64,000 nt of DNA. Origin: Hofstenia miamia (lineage: Eukaryota; Xenacoelomorpha; Acoela). The stretch spans positions 1,652,502 through 1,716,501 of the forward strand of contig SCFE01000008.1 of NCBI GenBank assembly GCA_004352715.1. Reading direction: 5' to 3'. Position 1 is the first letter of the stretch. Each line of letters starts with the position of its first letter. The translations under genes and the position numbers were made by a program. Positions 54,466 to 64,000 of this stretch are shown here, in pieces. The notes under the pieces are model-generated. The model did not search any database, was not told where the DNA came from, and saw nothing but the letters and a program-made list of their open reading frames with translations.

Positions 54466-56084
54466 GCTGCAATTCACAATTGTAATCAATTATGAAATGA
54501 AAATAAAATGATTAAGAGTGCAATTAAGTCTAAAAGAATATTAAAAGCATTTGTTGAAAGAAAAATTTATTTTGGGTAAATCATGGCTAGGATTCAGATT
54601 TTACAATAAAGATCATACAATAACTCGCAAAAAATTTCCATAGCCTGATCAGAACAGATTTTGTAGTCGGATTTTATGTAAATATTTTATTTATATACTA
54701 TCATTCTTGATGTTATTCAGGTAATATCCAGTCTTGTAATTGAAAATATTATCTGAATAAAGAATATCTTATCTAGTTTTTCAAACAAATTTTGTTACTT
54801 CATGCTTTCCTTCCTTATTGGTAATGCTGACATTCAACAATTTGGTGCTGACTCCCAAATTATTATAATTACATTGAAAGCAAATGTTTCACGATAAAAT
54901 TAAAATTTAACACTAATTGCTATCGTATTTATTTAGGCTGAAATTAATAAACAGTAATATGCATAAGACTTGTATGTTCCAAACCGATTAGTAATTACAA
55001 TTTAGAATGCAAAAAGTAATTTTTCTTCATGACAGAGTTAACATAATGCTACATCTTTCTTTCATTGAATAAATTGAAAATATTGTTTCTGCGTACATCT
55101 CACAGTAGTTATGTCAGGCAATAATTCATTTTTCACTTAACGTCTATTTGCCAATTAATTACGATAGGGTCATTTTCTTAAATTTGACGATAATAATGAA
55201 TAATACTCGAGCTGCAACATAATTGAAATCTCAATGTTTAAAAATGAAATTCTTGCCTTACTATGAAAAAATTTCAAAAGCTTGCTTCCTCATCAACTAA
55301 GCTAATCAAAATAATTATTTTTCCATACTTTTTAAAGTTCTCTACTTGTGCTGTTGAAAAACAATACGCATGTGTACACATATGATTTTCTTTGTATTAG
55401 ATTGTAGCAATTGTTGCGTCTAAGACATTTCTACGTAAATCATTTTTATATACTTGCATGTTGCATAGTAGATAAATTAGATTAAAAAAATTAAGTAAAT
55501 CTGCACTATGTTACGTTGAAGAAATTGACTTGAAAAATTTAAAGGTACTTTTTTAATTGTGGATACTTGCGGATGTAATTTTTTTAGTGTGAATGGACGT
55601 GGATGTGAATTTTGAACTTGCTTTAGGGTTCGGTGAATTGAAGCGACCATGATTTGCCGCTTTTTTGATTTTCAGATAGCCGCATTTTGCTAAATTTTGA
55701 AAGTTTGAAAATATTATTTCAAATTTGATATTTCTTTGAAATAATTTTTTCATAGAAAATAAATGCATGTTTATTAGATTGTAAGGTTTAATTTTTTTAA
55801 ATAAATAATTTACAAAATCCACATTACAAAGTTGTTTAAGATTATGATAATCAACCCAATCAAAATTACAATGATTAAGAAAAATTATCTACAAATTTAT
55901 ACAATGAATTTGATATAATTTTCAGCATACTTTATTAAAATCTAAAAGGTACGTGTATTTAAATTTGCGACATATTGAAGGAAACTTCCGAAAATACAGA
56001 TCTTCAGCATAAAAAAATAACAGGTTTATTGAACGTCCTGTAGAAGAAGCTATCAAGAAAGTAGAGGAGATGCGCCTACAAGCA
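54466..56084. other. No gene seen
   Basis: AT-rich, no domain or element end recognised. Confidence 0.6.
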
Positions 56085-56922
56085 GAAGACTTCGTCCAAC
56101 TGTTTTGGTTGAACCAAATATGCCAACCACACAAGCACTATTTGCCATTGGAATGGCAACACTGATTCTTTGTATAAGGAATTCCTGAGAACAAGCCTGC
56201 TTGGTGCACGCACGGATACGAGCTGCAAGTGGTTTGAGAAATTCGAAAGATTCAGATCCACAATTGCCTTGAACTTCAAATGCTATAAGTTGAAAGTCGT
56301 AGCCAGCATCAATTAATTTTCGGTATTTATTTATCTTTGTTCGCTCAGAATCGTTGGCAGCCTTAAATGAAGCATAATTGTTGACTCTAATTGAGGCCAG
56401 AGCATCGATTGCAGTTACATCCTAAAGAAGAACTCGACTTCGCTTCCACGGAACCAAAGTCATTCTACCTAAACGTGACAAACCAGGTAGTTCTAATATA
56501 GAGGGCATATCGGCAGAAATGAGAGCTCGCTTAATAATGTCATTAAGCGTGTTGTGACGAGAATCAACCAATGAGCCACAAATACAAGTGTGAGGCTCAC
56601 AAAGTTTACAACCAAGTCTCTGTTCAATAGCAACCCTAAGGTTTATGTTATTCATTTTAAGATTTAGATTCAAAGAAGGGTAAGCATTTAACCATGCACA
56701 TGCAATTTTTCCTTGATATACTGAAAGGCGACAAAGCTCTGCAGCATAAACAACCTTAATCCAGCTTTTTTGTTCAGTGGGTTGCTCGGCAGGATAAGAA
56801 ACCGAAATTTGACTATTCCAAATACTAAAAGCTGCCTCACCTGGACTAGTCAGTAGAAGGGATTCTAGTCTGTCTTCACTTATCGAATTTTTTGTTTCTT
56901 GATCTTGCCGTGAACCAAACAA
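56085..56922 (-). pseudogene. Retrotransposon C-terminal CC-motif/endonuclease-like module
   Basis: Related in layout to 31336-32199 but another family. Blocks: CAWLNAYPSLNLNLKMNNIN, LRVAIEQRLGCKLCEPHTCI plus CGSLV, NDIIKRALISADMPSILELP, GLSRLGRMTLVPWKRSRVLL, stop, DVTAIDALASI, KINKYRKLIDAGYDFQLIAF, FLIQRISVAIPMANSACVVG. This arrangement ends reverse-transcriptase proteins in molluscs and insects, where the position of the stop is a Trp (TGG to TAG here). The family's H.LSC...GR..RH part of the zinc motif is missing between VDSRH and NDII. Apart from that deletion and the stop the frame is open for 279 codons, so decay is recent. The RT is not present upstream. Confidence 0.7.
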
Positions 56923-58706
56923 TAGAAATGCGATGGTTAGCTTTGATTAAGTGTTCCTCATCCTGGCTTTGAATTTCCATCAAATAGTGTTTATCATAAT
57001 TAAATATACATACGACAATAAGGTAACCTCAAAACCACACTATTTTTTTATCACAATATGGCGTATATGAATATACAAGCACATAGTTTAACCATCCACA
57101 GCTATTACCTATGCAGATAAAAGAATAAGATTACTGTAGTTACTACACAGAAATCAAATTTATAGTAAATGCCCTAACATTTTTAAAAATGTTAAAATTG
57201 CTCCTTCCATTATTTCAGCTAAATTAATAAAACAACAAAGTACATGTTGTAATGAGTCACAACGTCTGCAAAATATGTTCACTGATAGTTGAATTATCAA
57301 AAATGCTAGGTGAGCCCAGTCTTACTTAAGTGAATGATTTTATAAAACCATTATTAATGCCTGTCAGACATTTTCAATTACAATATTTAACAAAGTAATT
57401 ATAATACACTGTATTTTTAAATATAATTTTACCAAAAATGATATTTAAAAATTAAATATCAATGTGCAAATTTTGCTAACGAATACCAAGCTTGGCCCTT
57501 CATCCTTCAAAAATTGTTTTGAAAGTTCGAACATTTGAATATGATGTAAAACTCCGCATATACATTAAAATATTTAAGATGGTTGTGGTATTTTTACAAC
57601 TGATACATTGCAATAGAAAAAGACTTAAATTGCACAAAAACAGAAAATGATTATTAGAATGATCGTAGTGATCATTTACACATTTCAAAAATAGTGATTT
57701 CAGTTCAGTCTTAAAACGATGGATAGATAAATATATCGAATGAAGTATATTTGTGAAGGGAATTTATTGCGAGCTTTACTGCTTTAATTGAAAACAGACA
57801 TCAAAATATGATTAACTGACTACTTTCCAGTAATGCAAAAAGTATTTTTAAGAGGCAATGCATAATTACCTTGACCGTGAAACATTTTTAGTCCCATTTG
57901 ATTTGTTAGGCTTAAGTTTGAGAATTACTTTTCAAGCTTCAATACTAGCACAACGCCAATAAAATTTAATAGTAATTATTTAACAAAGCTTATTAGTTCG
58001 CTTATTTATAACCAGGAACTGGATTGTATCTAAAAGCATATTTTCCGGGGTATATAATCGTTCAAAGCAAATTAATAGCTTATTTTAAGGGGTAGTATGT
58101 ACCTTGTTCAAAGTTTTTAGGACCGAAAAACGCATAATTTGAGTGTTTTATGGAGGTAAAAGTTATATGCAAAATTTTCAGAAATGAAGAATTTAATGGA
58201 TATTTTATCACTGATGCAATGTTGCAGGCTAATAAAAAATTTGTAAATAAATATAATTCAAGAATTGCAATGAACATACAAATATTGTTGCAAATTTTCA
58301 AATGTCAAATTAAATAGATTTTTGGGAATATCTAAGACGTTGAGAAACATTTGATCGATTTTTAAGACCTAAAAGCCGATCCCTGCTCGTAACTGACAAT
58401 TGCAAATTCGAAAACGTTTTAGTAGTAAATGATTAAATAGCATAGCGGAATTCTCAAATCAGGCAAAGTGCAAAAAACAATTTATATATACGTCCTAACA
58501 GTACGTTTAATGTGCTAGTTAGTGACACTTACTGTTACTATAAATGTAAAAATATATAAGCCCCCACTGAAAACAAATACAATTTAATACTAAATTTGAC
58601 TGATTTAAAAAACACAATAAAAGAAAACTATTGTCATTAAAAAATAAAAATTCAAATATGAAATTACTATGTACAATATATACAGAATATTTACAATATG
58701 GCATAT
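56923..58706. other. No gene seen
   Basis: AT-rich DNA downstream of the host gene on the minus strand. A variant polyadenylation signal ATTAAA (minus) lies at about 58582, 125 bases after the host stop codon, and could end its transcript. Confidence 0.5.
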
Positions 58707-58959
58707 TTACATATCCACAACAATTCTAACTTTCTTTTGTTTTTTGCCCTCAGTACCCACTGCCTGCTCATTTTTAACTTCGCTGTGTTTGAGAACTGGA
58801 AAAATTTCGTCTTCAGCGGTTTGAGATTCAGGAACCTTTACATCTATAGATAACGGTGGAAGATTGTTTGAACGAGCTGACGTGATTTCCACAGAAATTC
58901 CTGTCGAATAGAGTTCCAACTTGGAAGACGTGTTGCTTCGTCTACTACAGACGCTATTC
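58707..58959 (-). CDS. Host gene of unknown product, last coding exon
   Basis: Acceptor CATTAATTTTTAG|G at 58960; the first G completes an Arg codon begun by the upstream exon (AG|GTTTGT), so the phase fits exactly. 83 further codons run to TAA at 58707. The C-terminus is hydrophilic: Ser/Thr- and Asn-rich (CSRRSNTSSKLELYST), then acidic, then a basic tail GKKQKKVRIVVDM. I see no known domain, membrane segment or coiled coil. It looks like a low-complexity cytoplasmic tail or regulatory C-terminus; function unknown. Confidence 0.75.
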
Positions 58960-60546
58960 CTAAAAATTAATGAAATATGATCATTGCAATTTGATAAAAT
59001 CAAAAAATTGGCAAGTACATAACCACGGATTGTGTTCTAAGCAAGAATGAGAATTTTAACCGCTTAAATCAATTTATTTCGAGAAAAAAGCATAATTATG
59101 AATTTTCGCATTTAAAGCAAATTATAAGGTGTTGTTTACAAAAATATACACATAGTGTAGTACTGTTACACGGAGCTCTGTCCAATACCGATAGTGTTTG
59201 ATAGCTAAATGAGACAAATTGGACCCAATTCAAATTGCGGTAAACTCTTATTGTTTCTATTGCAGAATGGCATTGTATCTTAACTAAAATATATTCACAA
59301 TAGCTTAGTTACAGAATATTTCAACTAATGCATATAATTTAAAATATTGTATTGATGATGCCGGAGGAGGAGGTGCAATTACCCTTCCTTAGCCAAAAAC
59401 CCTGATGAAAATTCTCTCTATGCCCAAGTATAGTCATTTAGCTTATTTGCTTTCTTCAAAAAGTTGTTCTTAATTTTATATTTGTGCTTTAAATATATAC
59501 TAGTGCATATTTAAATTATTTTTGGCGCATTTTAAAAAACATTTGAATATTTTTGTAAACATTTTATTCATAACGCTTATTGTAAATTCACAATTGTGAT
59601 AATGAAACTTTCTCATTTTGGTTTTATAAAGGCAGCGACGCATGAATTTCGTCGCAAATTTAAGTTAGAAAAATACTATTTGGTTGAATAAATGAGATAA
59701 AGTGCAAATTTCTCAATTGAAAAACATTATAATTTTAACAAAATTAAAAACTTTACAATAAAATATAGGTGAACAGCAATAATTCATTTGATTGACAAGT
59801 TATAAATATAAAAACACCTGTCATGTTTATAAATAATGAAAATTAGATGTGTAAAGGAACGAATGAAAAAGATACATGCGAAATAATTTCTTGTTTAATC
59901 AATTGTTTTATCCCCGTAGCATCATTTCCAGCATTCAAAGAAGCTAACACTTCTATATACAGACCACTTTATATTCATACATAATACAAAAATATTGATT
60001 GCTTTAATCAAGGGGCTGTGGTATATTCTTATTATTAGAAACCGGAAAAAAAGTTTTTTTGACCAAAGCTAAAAGTATCTAATAAGTCTTAAAACGCATA
60101 AATAACTGGTTTTTAGGGTCTTATGTTCATTTTGATATCAACTGTTTTTAACTATTCAAACTATTTCGGCAAATTTAATAGTTGGCGACATGCATACAAA
60201 ATATATGCGGCAGATATACATCATCGTCCAAATTCTTAAAAAATAATTTACAGGAGCAAAATATGTATGTCGTTTTGAAAACAGATGAAGTGTTTGAACA
60301 TTGTTTCTCTTATATTTGAAGTTGTGAATATGATGCATCATCACGTTTATTTAATGTTTCCTTTTGAGTTCATAAGAATCAACAGAGCCATTTTACAAGA
60401 AAAAAGGCATTTTCTTACAGAAACTAATTTAACTATTTTAGACGTATTTGCAAACTACATAAGGCCTATTTTCGGGGTTTCTGCCAACTCTTTTTCCGGC
60501 TCCTACTCATTATATCTCATGTTTAAGAAATAAATTGGAAATGGTA

Positions 60547-60749
60547 ATTTACTTAGAAAATAATTTGCAATAACCTTTACAACTAGTAAGTATACAAAAT
60601 ATGACTAAAACATAGATCAATCATTAACTCCTAAAAACAAACCTTAATGATTCCACTTCAGTAGAATTTTTAGTTTGAATTGACAAATCCGAGTGTTGCG
60701 AAGATATGTCCGACCTCGCTGAATGGCAAGAACCTTTAAGCGACAATTT
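60547..60749. repeat. 203-bp perfect duplicate, spurious copy
   Basis: Identical over 203 bases to 60900-61102 and ends in a single N at 60750. It duplicates half of a host exon. With no divergence and Ns on both joints it is most likely an assembly artefact. Confidence 0.85.
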
Positions 60750-60750
60750 N

Positions 60751-60898
60751 AAGTGAATCTCAGAGACTGGAAATTATTACTGCATTGAGTGACCTAGGCC
60801 ACCCTAGTATGCGAAGTCTTGCACGAAAGTACGACGTAGATGAAAAAGCTATTCGAAAGGTTTGGGAAAATAGAGAAGCTATTCGAAAACGATCTGCT
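60751..60898 (+). mobile_element. 148-bp piece of a Tigger transposase ORF
   Basis: Matches 62229-62376 with two substitutions (one Pro to Leu, one Lys to Met in the encoded HTH). Both edges are single Ns (60750, 60899). The two differences show it comes from another genomic copy of the Tigger, wrongly placed here through a repeat-linked join. Confidence 0.8.
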
Positions 60899-60899
60899 N

Positions 60900-61102
60900 A
60901 TTTACTTAGAAAATAATTTGCAATAACCTTTACAACTAGTAAGTATACAAAATATGACTAAAACATAGATCAATCATTAACTCCTAAAAACAAACCTTAA
61001 TGATTCCACTTCAGTAGAATTTTTAGTTTGAATTGACAAATCCGAGTGTTGCGAAGATATGTCCGACCTCGCTGAATGGCAAGAACCTTTAAGCGACAAT
61101 TT
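60900..61102. repeat. 203-bp perfect duplicate, genuine copy
   Basis: The copy that continues smoothly into the rest of the host exon; partner of 60547-60749. Confidence 0.85.
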
Positions 61103-61166
61103 GGCCTCAGACAGAATGTCAGTAACAGCACTATTACGATGTGAACGAGTGCTTGTATCAAAGACC
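60996..61166 (-). CDS. Host gene of unknown product, middle exon
   Basis: Acceptor TTGACACTTTTTCTAG|G and donor TTAAG|GTTTGT give a 171-nt exon (1 + 168 + 2 nt). The frame continues the upstream exon (AT + G = Met) and feeds the last exon (AG + G = Arg). Product VFDTSTRSHRNSAVTDILSE... is Ser-rich and hydrophilic with no domain that I recognise. Its left two thirds are duplicated at 60643-60749 by the probable assembly error. Confidence 0.8.
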
Positions 61167-61209
61167 CTAGAAAAAGTGTCAATTGCGCAATCAATCCCCA
61201 CTTACTTAC
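61167..61209 (-). other. 43-nt intron
   Basis: Starts GTAAGTAAGTGGGG and ends GACACTTTTTCTAG. 43 is not a multiple of three, so retention would shift the frame, and exon phases on both sides match only if it is removed. It is very short for an animal intron. Confidence 0.75.
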
Positions 61210-61373
61210 ATGTGAATGATGTTCGGATCAGGATAATTAACCAGTTGAATAGGCTTTCGCCTATCATTCCGTGGGGTATGCAAAGGGAACGCAAACTGTA
61301 AAAATTTATGCTTCTCCTTTTCGCTAGATGGTGGGCGGAATGGAGAATGGAGGTGTTTAAATTTTGGTTTACC
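61210..61373 (-). CDS. Host gene of unknown product, upstream exon
   Basis: Acceptor TTTTTTTTATTTAG|GG at 61374 and donor CACAT|GTAAGTAAG at 61209. The 164 nt are open in one frame (54 codons + 2 nt): GKPKFKHLHSPFRPPSSEKE... QLVNYPDPNIIH. Basic and Pro-rich, no recognised domain. The start codon is on an exon further upstream, beyond 61374, towards or past the Tigger insertion at 61566, which would then sit in an intron of this gene. Confidence 0.7.
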
Positions 61374-61580
61374 CTAAATAAAAAAAATAATCAACTTTAC
61401 TTACACAAGTCAAACCTTTATCTTACAACGATATAATGATAACACTAAATTATTAAAGCGAACAGTCACACATGAGTGACTTAGAATAACTGATTGTTTA
61501 GTTAGGCACCCCATACATATTTGCTAACGTAAAGCTCAATATAATATTTTCATCAATTTACATTACAGTAATCTCCCGGT

Positions 61581-61643
61581 TAAGTCCGCAAATTGAATCT
61601 TATAGGCTTGTGCGGACTTACCTGGTAGGTGCGGACTTAACGT
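61581..61643. promoter_or_regulatory. Subterminal TAAGTCCGCA repeats of the Tigger
   Basis: TAAGTCCGCA at 61580-61589 is repeated as its complement TGCGGACTTA at 61611-61620 and again at 61630-61640. Three copies next to a pogo terminus are likely binding sites for the transposase HTH. Inference from position and repetition. Confidence 0.6.
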
Positions 61644-62205
61644 TTTTAGTTTTTTTTTTCTGGTACACACAGTTCAGTAGGTAGCGCAAAGAAAATAGGC
61701 TACTTCTCAGCACAATAAACTCTTTTAAGTCATAATAATTAGTGCGTTTTTACACGTCTTTGAAAATTATAATTCACATTGTGCTAATGGACATTTTAAC
61801 ACGTCTTTGAGATTTCTGTCAAACCTGACATTAATTAACTAATTAACTGTACAGTAATTCTTCTTCTCGTGTCTTCAGAGTCGGTCCATAACGCTTCGGA
61901 TCAGGTCTTTTGCTTTGATATTGTACTGTATTTATCAAGGTCTTCTCTTGTGCAGTCATAGGGGTTGACAATCTGGCATTCCAGTATACAAGACGCATAC
62001 CAAAAAGGCAAGGAAAAGATCAAAGACCAAGCGGGAGGAAAAGATCAAAGACCAAGTGCGAGATCACGTGAGCACAAAAGCGGACAGGCAATAAATTTGT
62101 AATAAATTAAAATCAGCGTTGCTCCATTTGATTATAACGCGTGAAGTGAAGGTGCTACAGCACAGTAGTAAATTAAGCTTAATACTGAAATTTTAACTAC
62201 ACGAA

Positions 62206-63897
62206 ATGTCAGGAAAAGGCAAGCGTTTAAGTGAATCTCAGAGACTGGAAATTATTACTGCATTGAGTGACCCAGGCCACCCTAGTAAGCGAAGTCTTGC
62301 ACGAAAGTACGACGTAGATGAAAAAGCTATTCGAAAGGTTTGGGAAAATAGAGAAGCTATTCGAAAACGATCTGCTCTGATGTCAGAAGAAAGTAAAAGA
62401 AAACAATTTCGAGCATCTGTGGGTCGATTTTCTGAATTAGAAGATATGCTGTATCTTTGGGTTGATAGCATGCGCCGCGCAAGTCTTCCGGTTCCACCTT
62501 CATTGGCGATTTTAAAAGCAAAGCAAATCGCTGAACAGCTCTCGATATCAGAGAATGACTTTAAGGCTTCGTGGCAGTGGCTTAGCCGATTCAGAGCTCG
62601 AAAGGGATTACAAAAAGTTCTTCTTCACGGTGAAGGAGCAGAAGTTGATAAAGAAAACCCTGAGCTACTAGCTGCCTTAAATGATTTGTATGCTACTATC
62701 GCCCAGTATGATCCCGAGAATGTCTATAATATGGATGAAACTGGCTTGTTTTTTCGGCTCCTGCCTAGATACACCTTGCTCATGCCATCTGAAGATGTCA
62801 GCACTACTCGAGGTAAAAAGAAAGCTAAAGAACGATTGTCACTGGTTGTTTGTGCAAATGCCACTCACACTCATAAAGTTCCTTGTGCATTGATTGGGAA
62901 ACCAAAATTTCCGGCTTGTATCAAGAATCGAAAATGGCCTTTAAAGTATCTGAGTCAGGGCAAAGCATGGATGGATGTCGACACATGTTGGAAATGGTTT
63001 AATGAGGTGTTTTATCCTGAAGTGAAGAAGAGAACAGGTCGCCGGGTTCTATTGTTAATGGACAATGCTCCTGGTCATTTTTCTGCTTTTGAAAGAAACA
63101 ACGTTAAGGTGGCATTTTTCCCTCCCAACTGCACTAGCTGGAAACAACCATGTGATATGGGTATCATTGCAGCATTAAAGAAAAGGTACAGGTACCTGTA
63201 TCTTAAGGATGTTCTTAGCTTTTATGAGCTAGACAATACTTTGAAGGAACGCAAGCAAGAACAAGCAAAAAGGTTACCCAGAGGGGCAGCAGGTGTTGAC
63301 TATGGCAAACCTGCTCATCTGCTGGATGCAGCAAACTATGTCAACCGTGCATGGGATTCGATATCGGAATCAGCCATAAAAAACTCTTTCAAAAAGGCTG
63401 AATTATTACCTTTGGAATGTGGCGTTGTTGAAGATGTCGACTTGATGGCTGACCTTTTGCACAGTTTGAAGTCTTTGAATATTGCAATTGACCAAAAAGA
63501 ACTAGAAGATTTTGACCACGTTGATGACGAAAATAACGAAGAGTATACACAGGTGATCTTGGAAGATGTTAATGAGGTGCTGGTTACAATGCAAACGGAA
63601 AAAGATGACGCTTCCGAAGAATCAAGCAATGACACTGGCGAAAATGATGACTGCACATCAATGGAGACCGACGTAATTTTTGGTGGCTTTGAACACCTTT
63701 ATAAAAAGACGCTCGAAATTGAGGACCAGTTGTTGTGCCAAGATGTGCAAGCCATAGCAGGAGATAGTTACGACAATTTGAGAAGGACATTTGAAAGTTT
63801 TCAAAAAACTCTACGTCGTGTAGCACTGGAAGCAAAGCACAAAAATGTGCAAAATATGCAGCAGTTGACGATGCATGATATGTTTAAACATCAGTGA
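62206..63897 (+). CDS. pogo/Tigger-type transposase, intact
   Basis: 563 codons without a break. Residues 5-55 form a CENP-B-like N-terminal HTH (LSESQRLEIITALSDPGHPS). Residues 75-135 form the second, Tc5-type HTH (ELEDMLYLWV...FKASWQWLSRFRARKGL). Residues 172-340 are the DDE_1 core: D177 in YNMDETGLFF, D286 in LLMDNAPGHF and D317 in WKQPCDMGII. D286 and D317 are 31 apart (DD30D). Residues 431-490 are strongly acidic, and the last ten residues (QQLTMHDMFK) resemble a PCNA-binding box, as reported for pogo. The length is normal for the family. The ATG lies 640 bp inside the left terminus; it is the first in-frame ATG and is followed at once by the HTH. The protein cuts and pastes the element in the nucleus at TA sites. 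Confidence 0.95.
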   Translation: MSGKGKRLSESQRLEIITALSDPGHPSKRSLARKYDVDEKAIRKVWENREAIRKRSALMSEESKRKQFRASVGRFSELEDMLYLWVDSMRRASLPVPPSLAILKAKQIAEQLSISENDFKASWQWLSRFRARKGLQKVLLHGEGAEVDKENPELLAALNDLYATIAQYDPENVYNMDETGLFFRLLPRYTLLMPSEDVSTTRGKKKAKERLSLVVCANATHTHKVPCALIGKPKFPACIKNRKWPLKYLSQGKAWMDVDTCWKWFNEVFYPEVKKRTGRRVLLLMDNAPGHFSAFERNNVKVAFFPPNCTSWKQPCDMGIIAALKKRYRYLYLKDVLSFYELDNTLKERKQEQAKRLPRGAAGVDYGKPAHLLDAANYVNRAWDSISESAIKNSFKKAELLPLECGVVEDVDLMADLLHSLKSLNIAIDQKELEDFDHVDDENNEEYTQVILEDVNEVLVTMQTEKDDASEESSNDTGENDDCTSMETDVIFGGFEHLYKKTLEIEDQLLCQDVQAIAGDSYDNLRRTFESFQKTLRRVALEAKHKNVQNMQQLTMHDMFKHQ

Positions 63898-64000
63898 ACA
63901 TTAGAAATGACATTAAATACCTTTACTGTTGTCAATGCGTTTGTTGTGCTTTTAGTTTCTTGTGACATTATATAGCAGAGTGCATAGTACTCGTGCAGAT

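Larger units (their letters stand above)
58960..60995 (-). other. 2.0-kb intron of the host gene (with misassembly)
   Basis: Lies between the donor AAG|GTTTGT (60995) and acceptor TTTTTAG (58960). The part 60547-60898 is a probable assembly error (see repeat entries), so the real intron is about 350 bases shorter. No other gene was seen inside. Confidence 0.65.
61566..64000 (+). mobile_element. pogo/Tigger transposon, right end outside window
   Basis: Begins with CAGTAATCTCCCGGTTAAGT after a TA (61564-61565), a pogo-type terminus and target. The 640-bp leader is followed by an intact transposase ORF and at least 103 bases of 3' sequence. The right terminus must lie past 64000. The clean ORF and the diverged second copy piece at 60751 indicate a multi-copy, recently active family. 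Confidence 0.9.

Noticed and set aside
63336-63835. Minus-strand frames opposite the Tigger ORF
   Set aside because: Shadows of the acidic C-terminus; no independent motifs.

Overview
The window is AT-rich animal DNA of roughly 29-30% GC. It is packed with decayed transposable elements (TEs), has genuine spliceosomal introns, and is broken by nine N runs longer than 70 bases, one 21-base run and five single Ns. The mix (CR1/L2-like LINEs, an R2-like CCHC/endonuclease module, Penelope, Tc1/mariner, pogo/Tigger, piggyBac, hAT, a P-like element, an ISL2EU-like element, a possible Polinton) and the base composition fit a cnidarian such as Hydra. I cannot exclude another TE-rich invertebrate. There is no prokaryotic operon and no CRISPR array.

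Layout. At 0-3.5 kb there is a ~30-bp minisatellite, a duplicated 5' region, a broken P/THAP9-like transposase cut by a LINE, and a THAP domain with one stop. At 6.4-10.4 kb lies one minus-strand CR1/L2-like LINE with a hAT (BED finger) inserted in it. At 12.6-14.8 kb there is a dispersed repeat carrying a hAT MITE, then a deleted mariner. At 17.7-21.6 kb there is a nest: a mariner tail, next to a Tc1, with a piggyBac (TTAA sites, 14-bp inverted ends) inside the Tc1. At 22.9-29 kb are several MITEs with exact target-site duplications and a second Tc1. At 29.4-32.2 kb is a second copy of the 12.6-kb repeat and the C-terminal CCHC/nuclease part of a reverse transcriptase. At 35.7-37.8 kb two perfect 170-bp inverted repeats are bounded by a 6-bp duplication. 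A hAT (39.4-40.3 kb) and a decayed hAT transposase (42.4-44.6 kb) follow.

The most interesting unit is 47.4-51.3 kb. A DDE_Tnp_4-type transposase on the plus strand converges with a minus-strand YqaJ-nuclease/SWIM-finger gene, the two-gene plan of ISL2EU transposons. The spacer was tandemly duplicated and contains two tRNA-like cloverleaf sequences.

The right end (51.7-57 kb) holds LINE, Penelope and R2-like remnants. One host gene is well supported: three minus-strand exons at 58.7-61.4 kb with matching splice phases and a 43-nt intron; its product is not recognised. The window ends in a pogo/Tigger transposon with an intact 563-codon transposase (62206-63897), the only full-length transposase here. 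Several Ns are flanked by identical sequence and are probably assembly joins rather than biology.
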